A DNA stretch of 64,000 nt from Prochilodus magdalenae (GCA_024036415.1 JAMWET010001220.1:124001-188000), one strand, 5' to 3'. Shown: positions 35,265-48,500, counted from the stretch's first letter. A program made the numbers and translations. Notes: generated from the sequence alone by a model not told the origin.

Positions 35265-38200
35265 AAATTATCAGTGTTGGTGGACAGTAACTCAGTAAGT
35301 GTAATGCGTTAGTGTACTGTAAGTAGTGTGTTGGTGGACAGTAACTCAGTAAGTGTAATGTGTTAGTGTACTGTAAGTAGTGTGTTGGTGGACAGTAACT
35401 CAGTAAGTGTAATGTGTTAGTGTACTGTAAGTAGTGTGTTGGTGTACAGTAACTCAGTAAGTGTAATGTGTTAGTGTACTGTAAGTAGTGTGTTGGTGTA
35501 CAGTAACTCAGTAAGTGTAATGTGTTAGGTTCCTGTATGTAGTGTGTTGGTGGACAGTAACTCAGTAAGTGTAATGTGTTAGTGTGCTGTGAGTAGTGTG
35601 TCGGTGTACAGTAACTCAGTAAGTGTAATGTGTTAGTGTGCTGTAAGTAGTGTGTTGGTGTACAGTAACTCAGTAAGTGTAATGCGTTAGTGTAATGCGT
35701 TAGTGTACTGTACGTAGCGTGTTGGTGTTCAGTAAGTGTAATGTGTTAGTGTGCTGTGAGTAGTGTTGTTAAAGTGTATAGTTAACTCAGTAAGTGTAAA
35801 TGTGTTAGTAAACACATAAAGCTGTAAGTAGTGTGTTGGGTGTAGAGTCAGTAAACTCAGTAAGTGTAATGTGTTAGTGTACTGTAAGTAGTGTGTTGGT
35901 GTACAGTAACTCAGTAAGTGTGATGTGTTAGTGTACTGTAAGTAGTGTTTGGTGTACAGTAACTCAGTAAGTGTAATGTGTTAGTGTACTGTAAGTAGTG
36001 TGTTGGTGTACAGTAACTCAGTAAGTGTAATGTGTTAGTGTACTGTAAGTAGTGTGTTGGTGGACAGTAACTCAGTAAGTGTAATGTGTTAGTGTACTGT
36101 AAGTAGTGTGTTGGTGTACAGTAACTCAGTAAGTGTAATGTGTTAGTGTACTGTAAGTAGTGTGTTGGTGTACAGTAACTCAGTAAGTGTAATGTGTTAG
36201 TGTACTGTAAGTAGTGTGTTGGTGTACAGTAACTCAGTAAGTGTAATGCGTTAGTGTACTGTAAGTAGTGTGTTGGTGTACAGTAACTCAGTAAGTGTAA
36301 TGTGTTAGTGTGCTGTAAGTAGTGTGTTGGTGTACAGTAACTCAGTAAGTGTAATGTGTTAGTGTGCTGTAAGTAGTGTGTTGGTGTACAGTAACTCAGT
36401 AAGTGTAATGTGTTAGTGTACTGTAAGTAGTGTGTTGGTGTACAGTAACTCAGTAAGTGTAATGTGTTAGTGTACTGTAAGTAGTGTGTTGGGTGTAAAC
36501 TCAGTAAGTGTAATAGTGTTTAGTGTAATGTAAAGTAAGTCGTCAGTAAGTGTAACTCAGTAAGTGTAATAGGTTAGTGTACTGTAAGTAGTGTGTTGGT
36601 GTACAGTAACTCAGTAAGTGTAATGTGTTAGTGTACTGTAAGTAGTGTGTTGGTGTACAGTAACTCAGTAAGTGTAATAGGTTAGTGTACTGTAAGTAGT
36701 GTGTTGGTGTACAGTAACTCAGTAAGTGTAATGTGTTAGTGTACTGTAAGTAGTGTGTTGGTGGACAGTAACTCAGTAAGTGTAATGTGTTAGTGTACTG
36801 TAAGTAGTGTGTTGGTGTACAGTAACTCAGTAAGTGTAATGTGTGTTAGTGTACTGTAAGTAGTGTGTTTGGTGTACAGTAACTCAGTAAGTGTAATGTG
36901 TTAGTGTACTGTAAGTAGTGTGTTGGTGTACAGTAACTCAGTAAGTGTAATGTGTTAGTGTACTGTAAGTAGTGTGTTGGTGTACAGTAACTCAGTAAGT
37001 GTAATGTGTTAGTGTACTGTAAGTAGTGTGTTGGTGTACAGTAACTCAGTAAGTGTAATGTGTGTTAGTTTACTGTAAGTAGTGTGTTGGTGTACAGTAT
37101 CTCAGTAAGTGTAATGTGTTAGTGTACTGTAAGTTGTGTGTTGGTGTACAGTAACTCAGTATGTGTATTTAGTTTTTGTACTGTAAGTGGTGTGTTGGTG
37201 TACAGTAACTCAGTAAGTGTAATGTGTTAGTGTGCTGTAAGTAGTGTGTGTGTGTGTACAGTAACTCAGTAAGTGTAATGTGTTAGTGTACTGTAAGTAG
37301 TGTGTTGGTGTACAGTAACTCAGTAAGTGTAATGTGTTAGTGTACTGTAAGTAGTGTGTTGGTGTACAGTAACTCAGTAAGTGTAATGTGTTAGTGTGCT
37401 GTAAGTAGTGTGTTGGTGTACAGTAACTCAGTAAGTGTAATGTGTTAGTGTACTGTAAGTAGTGTGTTGGTGTTACTATTACAGTGTAATGTGTAGTGTA
37501 CTGTCAGTAGTGTGTGTAAGTAACTCAGTTAGTGTACTGTATGTAAGTAGTGTGTTGGTGTACAGTAACTCAGGTGTGTAATGTGTTAGTGTATGTAAGG
37601 TGTAAGTTAGTGTGCTGTAAGTAGTGTGTTGGTGTACAGTAACTCAGTAAGTGTAAATGTGGTTGTGGTGTGTACTGTAAGTAGTGTGTTAGTGTGTTGT
37701 ACAGTAACTGGTGTAACAGTAAGTGTAATGTAAGTTGTTTTAGTGTACTGTAAGTAGTGTGTTGGTGTACAGTAACTCAGTAAGTGTAATGTGTTAGTGT
37801 ACTGTAAGTAGTAATGTGTTGGTGTACAGTAACTCAGTGTACAGTAACTGTAAATGTGTTAGTGTACTGTAAGTAGTGTGTTGGTGTACAGTAACTCAGT
37901 AAGTGTAATGTGTTAGTGTACTGTAAGTAGTGTGTTGGTGTACAGTAACTCAGTAAGTGTAATGTGTAGTGTTAGTGTAGTGTACTGTAAGTAGTGTGTG
38001 TGTTGGTGTACAGTAACTCAGTACTTGGTGTAATGCGTAGGTAGTGTGTAGGTGTACAGAGAACTGTGTAGTGTAAGTAGTGTGTTGGTGGACAGTAACT
38101 CAGTAAGTGTAATGCGTTAGTGTACTGTAAGTAGTGTGTTGGTGGACAGTAACTCAGTAAGTGTGTAATGCGTTAGTGTGTACTGTAAGTAGTGTAGTTG

Positions 38201-39007
38201 GTGTTTGGTGTACAGTAAACTCAGTAAGTGTAATGCGTTAGTGTACTGTAAGTAGTGTGTTGGTGTACAGTAACTCAGTAAGTGTAATGCGTTAGTGTAC
38301 TGTAGTGTGAATGTGTTAGTGTACTGTATGTGTAGTGTGTGTTGGTGTACAGTAACTCAGTAAGTGTAATGCGTTTAGTGTACTGTAAGTAGTGTGTTGG
38401 TGGACAGTAACTCAGTAAGTGTAATGCGTTAGTGTACTGTAAGTAGTAAGTAGTGGTGTTGGTGTACAGTAACTAGTCAGTAAGTGTAATGTGTTAGTGT
38501 ACTGTAAGTAGTGTGTTTTGGTGTACAGTAACTCAGTAAGTGTAATGTGTATAGGTGTGTGGTTACTGTAACTGTAGTAGTGTGTTGGTGTACAGTAACT
38601 CAGTAAGTGTAATGCGTTAATGTACTGTAAGTAGTGTGTTGGTGTACAGTAACTCAGTAAGTGTAATGCGTTAGTGTACTGTAAGTAGTGTGTTGGTGTA
38701 CAGTAACTCAGTACTTGTAATGCGTTAGTGTACTGTAAGTAGTGTGTTGGTGGACAGTAACTCAGTAAGTGTAATGCGTTGGTGTACTGTAAGTAGTGTG
38801 TTGGTGTACAGTAACTCAGTAAGTGTAATGCGTTAGTGTACTGTAAGTAGTGTGTTGGTGTACAGTAACTCAGTAAGTGTAAGTGTAATGTAAGTCGTGT
38901 TAGTGTACTGTAAGTAGTGTGTTAAGTAGTGTGTACAGTAACTCAGTAGTGTGTTGGTGGTGTAATGTAAGTTAAATGCACTGTGTACTGTAAGTAGTGT
39001 GTTGGTG
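35265..39007 (+). repeat. 54-bp minisatellite, about 69 copies
   Basis: The unit is AGTGTGTTGGTGTACAGTAA, then CTCAGTAAGTGTAATGTG, then TTAGTGTACTGTAAGT. Identical landmarks recur every 54 bases (for example 35282 and 35336). Units differ mainly at GTGGACAG/GTGTACAG and AATGTG/AATGCG. Units are regular over most of the array but broken by many insertions and deletions at about 35690-35880, 36490-36560 and 37470-38600. TACAGTA and TACTGTA within each unit are inverse complements. Confidence 0.97.
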
Positions 39008-39255
39008 ATCACATTAAAGAGGCATCAGTGTCAGACTTATTATGGACACTCTATTAATCGAGAGACACTAGAATCTTTACACCTAGCACCTAGAGTTGAT
39101 TTAGACTCTTGGTCCAGAAATGATAATAGCACATTATAGTAATGATAGATCTTGCTACTTTTACTATCCATACTTAAGTACATTTGAAGGTAAACACTTT
39201 TGTACTTTTACTCAAGTGGAGATCTAAAGGGAGGAACCTCTTTTACTGGAGTAGT

Positions 39256-39284
39256 AATTTACCTTGGGGATCCCAAGGTAAATT
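39256..39284. repeat. Short palindrome
   Basis: AATTTACCTTGGG and its exact inverse complement CCCAAGGTAAATT are separated by three bases. Confidence 0.9.
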
Positions 39285-39437
39285 ATATTTTAACACACCT
39301 GCTTGTTTCTTTAAATTTGCCACTACGGCAAATAAGGTTAATAACGCTTAACATTTAAATAAGTTTAATATTTACATGGACAATCACCATTTTCCAGATC
39401 AGGCTTGGTATAATGTTCTCTAGAATAATTGTGTATT

Positions 39438-39532
39438 ATATTTATGTACTTGAATCTGCCTGTGTTACCTTGTAAAATATAAAATTATATACTTTACAAG
39501 GTACCACAATCAGATTTAAGTACATGAATAAC
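39438..39532. repeat. 95-bp near-perfect hairpin
   Basis: The left arm (TTTATGTACTTGAATCTG, then TGTTACCTTGTAAAATATA) pairs with the right arm (TATATACTTTACAAGGTACC, then CAGATTTAAGTACATGAATAA). Arms are about 43-45 bp with a handful of mismatches and a loop of only a few bases. It could be a tiny MITE or a precursor-like hairpin. Expression is unknown. Confidence 0.75.
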
Positions 39533-40082
39533 TTAAACTCTAATAATATGTATAATAATAAAATATAACAGCATAATACACTATTAGAATTCCAGTTCCG
39601 GGTCTTCCAACACTCCCTGCTCCAACTCTTTTAGACAACTCTATCGTTGTCTAGTCATTCCCTACAAAACAACTCTACGACATAAGTTCAACAACCTGTC
39701 CCCAGTTTCCTGCTACAACAGCATGGCATTCTTTTGGCCTTACTTACTGCTGCAAGCAGGAACACGCCTCCATACATCTGATATAGGGGACGCTTTATGG
39801 AATATTTAGGCAGCATATGGCCCGGATGGATTTTAACTAAGCAGATCCCTTTGCACATCCTCTCCTACCGACAGGTTATTTAGGGAGAACATGAAATGAC
39901 AAACCTAAACTGTTGGTATGTGTAGTATTTTCCTTGTTCTCAGTTCCTAAAGCGTGGAAATATTTATAATAACTAATAACTAATAGCTAATAACACTACT
40001 AATTCTACAAAAATGTTACACCACATTTGAGTTCTAGTTCTAGTGTTTAAATATATAATGACAGCTGTCTGCTTTTATGTGT
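39533..40082. other. No gene seen
   Basis: AT-rich sequence without supported features. Confidence 0.4.
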
Positions 40083-40470
40083 TTTCGAGGGGAAATCCCA
40101 CCAATATTTTAAATATTTATGCATATTGAAATGGATAAGTGTAAGCAAACAGCACTGTAATACATGTTTCGTGGGTCCAGCCTAAAAAATTTGGTCAGTT
40201 TGTTACAAGCAAATAAATTAGGCCTTTTCAACCTAAAAAAAAAAAGACTTTAATAGAACGATTCTTTTAATCAGTGATTTTTCAGTTGAGTAAAACTGAA
40301 GTTTAATGATTTTTTTTTAAGCTTGAATTTTTTTACAGTGAGAATAATAGAGATTGGTTTGATAAACTAGAAAAACTTATGGAGACAGAATTGTTCACAG
40401 TGGTGGTGACAGGAACCAGAGGACTGAAGCATTTAATGCCTTTAAAAGCTGCCCTGCATGAAAATGATAA
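40083..40470. repeat. Dispersed repeat family A, copy 3
   Basis: GAGGGGAAATCCCACCAATA at 40087 and GAATTGTTCACAGTGGTGG with GACAGGAACCAGAGG at 40388-40422 reproduce, in order, the blocks of the copy at 807-960. They are spaced further apart here (about 300 bp, against 70 bp). Confidence 0.5.
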
Positions 40471-40900
40471 CATCCCTCCATGGCAGAGGGACACAGCCAG
40501 GGCACTGTAAAACAAAGTGGTCCCTAATGAAAACAGTGTTTTTCCAGGTTTACAACTACTTAACCAGCATTAGCATTGCCTATAGAAACCCTGCAGGCAT
40601 GTGCTTAGACTGGTGGTTCTGGATGGGGAGCAAAATGTTTAATATCAAATGGCAGTAAAATTTCCCATTAAAGGTAGACATACAGTGTAGTGTCGGGGTT
40701 TTAATAATAATAAACTGTAGCGCAAGCTTGTGTCATTTTCAAAAACATTATATTATACTTACACATTATAGTTATTATAGTTGTTCTTTATATGCTGTTT
40801 TAATGACTCGTAATGGCTGACGCTTCAGTTCCCATGCGGGTTTGCTCTTGTTTGTCAGTCCCTCCCCCCATTATTTCTCACTCCCTCTCTCCTGTTAGTT

Positions 40901-40945
40901 CTCTCTCTCTCTCTCTCTCTCTCTCACTCAGTGTCTCTCTCTCTT
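40901..40945 (+). repeat. (CT)n microsatellite upstream of cyth1
   Basis: A pure CT run to 40925 continues as CACTCAGTGTCTCTCTCTC. It lies about 400 bases before the cyth1 start codon, at the edge of the CpG-rich promoter. Confidence 0.9.
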
Positions 40946-40959
40946 CCTTCCTCTCCCGG

Positions 40960-41326
40960 GTGTGCGTGTGTAACCGAACACCGGCAGACTTGCACCGCCT
41001 TCACCACAGGCTGAGAACGCGTCATCTGGGCAGTGTCGTTTTGGCCCAGCTCGAGAATCTACTGTGTAGGAAGCACATGATTGGTCTTTAAGACTCGGAG
41101 CAAAGTGTTGATTGGTCCGTGAGCTTTGGCGTAAATACACACGAAGCCACGCCCACTAACGCAAGCAATAGGCCTTCCTTAGTAGCTCCCCGCCCGGTAT
41201 CGTGTTAAGTAAAGTGACGGTTTTAGTGACTTCAAGTTGGGCCAGAAGTTAGAAAGTTACCGTCTGTTTGTCCGTTTAAACGTTTTGTGATTATTTTCGA
41301 AGCGGAAGGCTGCCGGAGAAAGCGCC
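40960..41326 (+). promoter_or_regulatory. cyth1: cyth1 promoter and 5' leader (CpG-rich, TATA-less)
   Basis: CpG dinucleotides are dense from about 40955, continuing past exon 1 to about 41660. Two inverted CCAAT boxes (GATTGG at 41079 and 41110) lie 31 bases apart, a spacing of about three helical turns typical of NF-Y pairs. A CCACGCCCAC box at 41147-41156 fits KLF/Sp factors. No TATA box is seen. The 140 bases before the start codon contain no ATG and there is an in-frame TGA at 41288. The transcription start is probably between about 41160 and 41260; this is inferred. Confidence 0.65.
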
Positions 41327-41354
41327 ATGGTGCTGAAATCGGAGGACGGTGTCG
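41327..41354 (+). CDS. cyth1: cyth1 exon 1 (coding part)
   Basis: It encodes MVLKSEDGV plus the first base of the next Val codon. G at -3 and +4 gives a good start context and the donor is GTGAGT at 41355. The exon differs from the mammalian acidic start (MEEDDSYVP), consistent with alternative first exons in the family. Phase 1 junction. Confidence 0.93.
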
Positions 41355-44300
41355 GTGAGTAGGGCACGACTGTCAAGTATCACTCCAAGCGTAGTTACCG
41401 CAGGCGCCTCTTTAAACAGCTCCGCCGGAGAGGAGGACCGCTCAAAAAGTGCTCTACCTGGAATTAATAACGGTTTTAACGGTTTCTCAGACCGGTTTAC
41501 TTCCCACGGAGTCGACAGGCCAACCGAACTTTTATTCTGTTTTTTGATAAGCCTGTTATAAGTGCACCGGAAAGCCGGAGCAGGCAAACGGAAGACTGGG
41601 GGAAAGTTGTTTACGTTGTTTACTCGCATTTCGTTTCGGCCTGCTCGTTGTTTTGGTCCTGTGTTTTCTTTCCTGTTGCGTCTGCAGATTAACAAAGTGC
41701 ACAGCATGTGAATTTGTGTCGATCTTTTTGGACTTCACAACAAGAAGCGCTTTTCCCAGATATAGAGAGTATTAAAGACTAAAATGGGGTGTCTTAACTT
41801 GAATCACTGATCGACTCTCTGTGTATGTTTGTAAACTGTTCACAGTCTGTGGCTGAGCTGCTAGTTCAACAGGTGCCTTGTTCTAAGTTTAACCTTACAT
41901 TTCCTGTCGTGTAGCGGATTCATTTCTTCCATGTCAATGCAAATCATCCAGTGTATTCAAATCGAACTCCGCAGCGGGCTTCTGTGTTGTCTGATAATAA
42001 AAACCCTGGCACATTGGAAACTCAGGGTATGGCTGCTGTGTTGCTCTCTCGCGTTTCGCCTTGTCCTTTTCCTCAGAGGAGCCTCGTGGCCTTTGCTGAG
42101 GACTGAAATAGCGCCTGAACACTGAGAGACTGTCTCAGGCTGAGCTTCATGTAGGTGCTCCCTAACTCCGTCACTGGTTTCATTATGTTTTTCCACTTCA
42201 TCAGGAAAGGGTCACTGTGGTCCTGCGGTTTGTGGACAGTATTTTGGACACTCACCATGAAAGCGTCACTAAAATGGCTCATTGCACCTCATAGCTGTGT
42301 CTGGTGGTGTTCCTGTGCTCAACAGTCACCGCTGATCTCTTAATGTCTGAGATCAACATGTCAGTGTGGAATAGAGATTTAAAACTTTGCTCTGTGAAGT
42401 GAGCCATGTGGAAATTATGTTTCTCTGTCCATGTAGATATGGTACCAGTTTCTACATATGGAAAATGCCATTAGCATTGGTCTAGAATTTACATTCTGAG
42501 GCATTTCTGTCTTGCTTTATCTGTATTTTTTCTGTTGCTGTAATTGATGGTAATAAATCCAGGTCTATTGGTTATGTAAGTAATTGAGTGTTCTGCTGAT
42601 AATTAAGTCTGTTAATCAGATAAGAAATATGTTTGCCTTTATTATGGCACAGTAGTAAATATACATGATAAAATATGAAAGGTCTCTTAAAAGCAAAAAA
42701 ATATAGTTATTGCTGAAGTTATATTTAGTAACACCACAGCTTGTTTTGTGTATGTAGGTGCCATATTACCTTAATGTAGCCCTCCTTACTGCAATCAAGC
42801 TAAACTGAATATGCCGGCTGTATTGGACCATGCGTTTCAAGTTCCCGTTGCTCCTCTACACCACCTGATATTTTGCTTTCTGGGGTTTTTAACCTCACTG
42901 TAAGGGGAGTAGGTGTGTGTGAGACTGCAAGCTTGATAATGTCATGAATCCAGAGCTTGAATTAGATTGAGTAAAAAGCTAAATGCGTTTTCTAGAGGAG
43001 AAGATCTTAGAAAGTACAGATAATAAACTAAGTGGAGCTCCTCATATCTCCAAAACAATGTGCAGATTAATGATCTTGGGCATGCGCATCTTCGTTACGA
43101 TCAGAAGATTAATATTACAGATGGCTATTTTTTAAAGACTGTTATTTCCAAACAGCTAATTAAAATGGTGGAGAAAATCGGCTGTTTGTTACATAAAAAT
43201 ATATCAAAATACTGGTTGCACAAATACATAATTGATTGACCCTGTAGTTTATTAGATTAGTATTTTAAGGCTAACTCATGCTCTTTTTGCCATCATGCCA
43301 CACAGGGACTGGTTTAGCAGTTATGCTTTTCTGGCCAACAGGTTTGTTTTGAGTGCTTCTGTTGTGTAGAGAACCGAGAGAGAAAAGGCCGCCATGATGA
43401 CGTTATGACTCAGTTTACCTTGCAGTAATGGCTGGGCGTAGGCCACATGATTCAGACAGTTGGTTTAGCGTTACAGTCGCCGTTAGTTCAGAGGTTTGTT
43501 CACCTACTGTCTGCGGCAGTTTGAGTGAGGAGAGGTCAAATGCAAGGAATGTCTGCAATACCTAAAGCTGTTTCCTGCTCTCATTTGGAATCTCTCCAAC
43601 TCATTTAATCAAGTTTTCCACTTAGATGTAACCCTAGATTAGTCGAGATTGTGCTGTTAACTTTAATTTAAAGCTTTTCATGAGAAAGGTCATTTGGAAA
43701 ATATTCTGCTATTACACACAGTAGTGTACTAAGGCACCAATAACAGTGGACAGATGAACCTGTAATCATATGTCCATGTGATGATTCATACAGTGTGTAA
43801 TTTGTAGACCCTGCAGTTAGGACTGGATTCGAAGTGGAGTACAGTAGCCTTTGCTGAGAACTGGGGGAAAAAATACACAGGCTGATAAGTCACTAAAACA
43901 ACAGCATAAACAAATGAAAGCTTTCTTTAACTCCTTAAACGGTTTCACCAAGTGCAAACCCTGCAGATATTTTGTATGCTCTTGAATCTTTTACTTCACA
44001 GCATTTCCTGCCCGGCATACTTAATGCTAGGGGAGACCTTTTTAATGTCTGTCTGTAGTCTCGCGACACATTTGTGTGGCAGTCATTTTAGTGTTTATTC
44101 TGTCAGTTTTTCTTTCTAGCCCTGATGTTTGTTCATTTCCTGCTTTAGTAGACTGAGAATAGGTGCCTGGCATTCCTTTCTCCTGTCAAGAAATCTTTGA
44201 TTATGACCTGTAAGGTGTGAGTTTCTCTCTCTCAAGCTATATCCCTCCCTTTTTGTGATCCACTCCCTGCTTTACCCGAAAAAGCTGTCTTCGTCTGACG

Positions 44301-45522
44301 CAGTGCCATTCTTTTCAGTAAAGGCTAAACTTGGCAGTTACAAGTCCTAACTCAGCCCTTCAGTCTAACAAGCAAAACCTACTGGTCTGGACTTGCTGAC
44401 TTGACTACAACAGCATTGTACCCAACACTGTATCTGACTGCTGTCATCTGTGATTTGATATGTGTTCATGTTTCTCCCTTGCATGGAAAATAACAAGACC
44501 ACACTCTAGTTTTCAGGAACACAATTTGCCTCTTATTTGTATGAGCAAATTAAGAGAGAAAGCAGTCGGATGTTGAGTTGACTTGTTGTGCTCTTAAACA
44601 GCCAATTTAACTCTAAACGTATAGCTGTCTGACTAAAATGTTATTAGGATTGCTCTACAATGTAGATATAATCATTTTAAGCCATAAGAGTATTATAGTA
44701 CATTGTAAAGCCTTTCAGTGTTGAACAGAGCTTCTATTCACTCAGCATGTGGTAAGCATGGCTGTGTTGAAGGCGGGTGAGAGCTTAACACTTGTGCTCG
44801 TAACAGAGCCGACTGTTGAGGAGGACAGGAGGGTGTGCAGCCCAGCTGTCCTCAGTATGTGAGGAAGCAGGCATGAAGAAGCCTAGGATAAAGACCCCCT
44901 TTAGAGGAATGCACATAGTAATAATAGGTCATTATTAATGAAATTGGGCATTTTAGCTGTTTTGTATTTTGAATATGTTGTTTTTACCACTTAAAAGCTC
45001 ATTTAGTAGCCACTTGTTTTGTATCATATGGGCTAGCAGTACCTGTTAAGGTGGTTTGAAATGTCAGAAGAATGTTTGTGAAATGTCCATGTATAAGAGT
45101 CGAATGCTAAAAGAGTAAAATGAATAATCAAGGTTTCAGTAAGCCGGCTCAGGTTCGATATTGCCTGTAAAGAAGCAGGATGTTGTGCAGGCTGCCTTTC
45201 CCACACACAGGGTGTGGACTTTGGTCTTCTACCCTATGTAGCTCTGAATGAAAGCCTCAACAGGAAGCAGCAACTTACGATAATACCAGAGCCCCTTAAA
45301 AACTGTAGTTCAGCATGGGATTGTGGGGGATGGGTGGTTTCACTGCCACTAAAAATGTACTATGCATGAGATAAGATGGGATTTTTTTGATGTATCTGCA
45401 TAGCGCAGCTCTGGTCACATTACCTCTGTGGCTTCCTGTGCTTGGGCGGCAGTAGCGTGGGTACAGCTTGTGTCACGGTGTGTAGGCTTTGTTTCCAGTT
45501 AGGCTTACTACAGCATTGCATG

Positions 45523-45578
<56 letters not shown>

Positions 45579-48500
45579 AAAAAAAAATCTGTAAAATGTA
45601 AAAACTGTTCTTGCTATACCTCTACATTTATTTAGTCTTAAGCGGTATATGGCATAATAAACTAAAGGGGGAATTAATATGTTCAAATCTGTTAAATAAT
45701 TATGAGAGAGTATTATATATCCTAACATCGCACAGCTCTCCATTTTTTTAAATGTATTTATTTATTTATTTATTGCGGTTCTGTAGGAATTCTGTTCTGT
45801 TTTTTATTTATATTTAAATGTTATTTAACAAGTTGATGACATGGTAATAAAAAAAAAAAACACAATTTTCAACCATATTTTAAACAGCATTAAGCAGCAA
45901 TCCCCTGCTGTAGGAAACTTTTTTGGTGTTTTCCTGAACTTAAACCTGTTACTGTTATCTTCAGTTAGTAAGTAAATGAGACAAACCATGCCAAATCACA
46001 TTTTTTCAGTGAGTCTGGTGTTCAGAGATGGCAAATGATGTGTGACCAGCTAGTGTTAGGTTTAAAAAACTACCAGTTGTTACTTAACAGTCGTATTTTT
46101 GCTGCACAGGTCCTTCAGGCCAATTTCTTTCCTTTACTCACTCGAACCTTTACTAATTGGTCCTGTACAGGCTGCTCTTTCTTCATATAAATATAATAGA
46201 AAGTTCATTCTGCATGAATCACAGCTCTGAACTGGCGCTTTAAACATATGTGGTGAGAGTTCTAGTTAAACTGATCCTCAGGGCTTTCCTTTTGTCACAC
46301 ACACTGCAGGATGTTTACGCTGCAAATCCCTGGCTCTGTTTGGTTTGGAGAGGCCTTGTCTGTCCGGCCTCCCTTTCTCACACCTATTGGCCTCTAGTTC
46401 TGGCGTGAACTCCATTATAGACAAATACATTCACATGCACTTCATTAACACGCTATACTTCTGGTGACATGGCAGCAGCTGAATAGATGCATTTTGGTTT
46501 TCACCACTTTTTAGATTCATACCAGAAACCATTATAGGAAATAGCTACTTCATGACTAAGATCTGGGTCATCCCCCATACAGGTCATGCTGAAGTCAGCT
46601 CGCATTGGGAACAATGTGAAGTCATGGTTCCGGGCCTAAATAAGTAGTGGACTGAGTAATTTGGACCTGTCTTTGGGATTTTGTGGTCTAGAGAAGACAC
46701 TTATAGTTTGGCTGAGCGTCATATCGAACCTTTGTGTGTAAAGTGAGGTAAAGGGAGAGAAGATTAAATGGATAAACAAATGAGGAGTGTGATGACTTCC
46801 TGTCTTGCTGGCATTTCCCTTTTTAACAGACTTGCGTACATATTTAGTTTAAAACACAAATGCTATTAAAGAAAGACAGAGAGTATGTTTTAACTGTAGT
46901 AAATTCAGAAAGCATGTGCAATTAATTTGAATATCAGTAAACAGAATTGAGCCCCACGTTTGATCATTGCAAATAAAGGCTATGACGGAGTTCTCATATT
47001 CTGGTGAACTGTAAGACCTTGTTGGGGAGTGGATCTGGGACACGTTTACTCTGTAATCCTAAAATCATTTCCTTCCACTAATGCTGATGCATGTGCCAAG
47101 CAAACAGTTGTGAGGTGAAACTTAATCTTGGTAAAATTAAGGAACAAATTTCACACTTGTTCCAAATGCTGGTGCCGATTCTGGGTTGATTGCACAGTCC
47201 CATATGTCACATTTCTGTACACAGGTTTGCAAAATGAGCTACATTCGCTTGCTGATTAGTTTCCTTGGAAGAGCTCTGCTGGTGTGAAAACAACCTATAG
47301 ATCCTAATAATTCAGAATATCATATCACCAAACATATTTAGACCTTAAGTTATGTATGGGAATATTTGACTACTCATTGCATGCATGAAATAAATCAGTA
47401 AATAAACAATTAAATACATTTCTGGCATTAAATTAAGTTTTTACCGCCACTTATCTTATTCATGGCCCGATGTACAATATAGGAAGTGCTGCTGATTACA
47501 TATTCACTCTGCTTGATTTACTAAAGCTTGGGAAACTAACGACAGCCAATTCTCAGTGGATTGCTCTCTGCCTTTTAAAACCAGTTATTCATTTCCACCA
47601 GTGTCTTTAAAGTATGTTTTTGGCAGCAGAGGTGGTGGATGTGCTGAACAAATGTCAATAGAATTTCAGCTCAGTCTTAGCTGTAAATTGACAGTACTTT
47701 TAGACATATTGTGGTTGCACTGCACTTGTGCACATCTTGCCCTCAGAGGCATAAAATATACAGTAGAGTAAATTTGACAGCATGGTGTAAAATGTGGGAA
47801 GAAAGAAGAATGGCAGCCACTGGCCACTGGGTGGAGCCTCCAAGTTAATGACAACAGAGCCTCAGGAGCTGGGGGAGAGAGGGAGGGAGCAGAGAGAGAG
47901 GGATGTCTCCAGATGGACTGAACCAGTGTGCTTGCTGTGGGCTGCAAAGTGACAGCTCTGTGGTATATGCTTCTCTGTTCCTCTTTCTGTTCCTTCCACT
48001 CTGGATAGCGGTTATTCTTTTTCTCCAGAATGCTGATCATTGGGCCGCCGCCTTTTCTCTGGACTAGCTGACAGGCTGTCAAGTAATTTTGCTACATTTT
48101 AGGTATAAGGGTAGTTAAAGGAAATTGACCGGAGATCAGTAGGAAAAAGGTAAATTCATCCTGGATTACAAAAGCAGGTCAGTTTTATTGCATTTTTAGT
48201 AGACTAAATAAACAGCTTTTTAGATTTTGTGGCTTTTAGACTTTAGAAATGGCGGGTAGGAGCACAATGGAATTGATTTTTAATTCCAGTCATGGTTAGG
48301 CTGGCTGTAGCCTTTACACTTTTGTGGGTTTTATTGTATATCCACTAAAAGTTGCATGGCTCAGGTAAGTGTGTCTGTATGTGTATATGTGTGCGCCGTT
48401 TATTTTGGCGTCTTAGGGTCAAGCAGTGGCTGTGACTTCATGGTTGAGTTGTAAAATGAGACTTGCTATGGCCGAAGTTGTTATGTCACATGCTTATTAT

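Noticed and set aside
35265..39007. CRISPR-like array
   Set aside because: Units are contiguous 54-bp repeats without unique spacers, in a vertebrate genome. It is a minisatellite.
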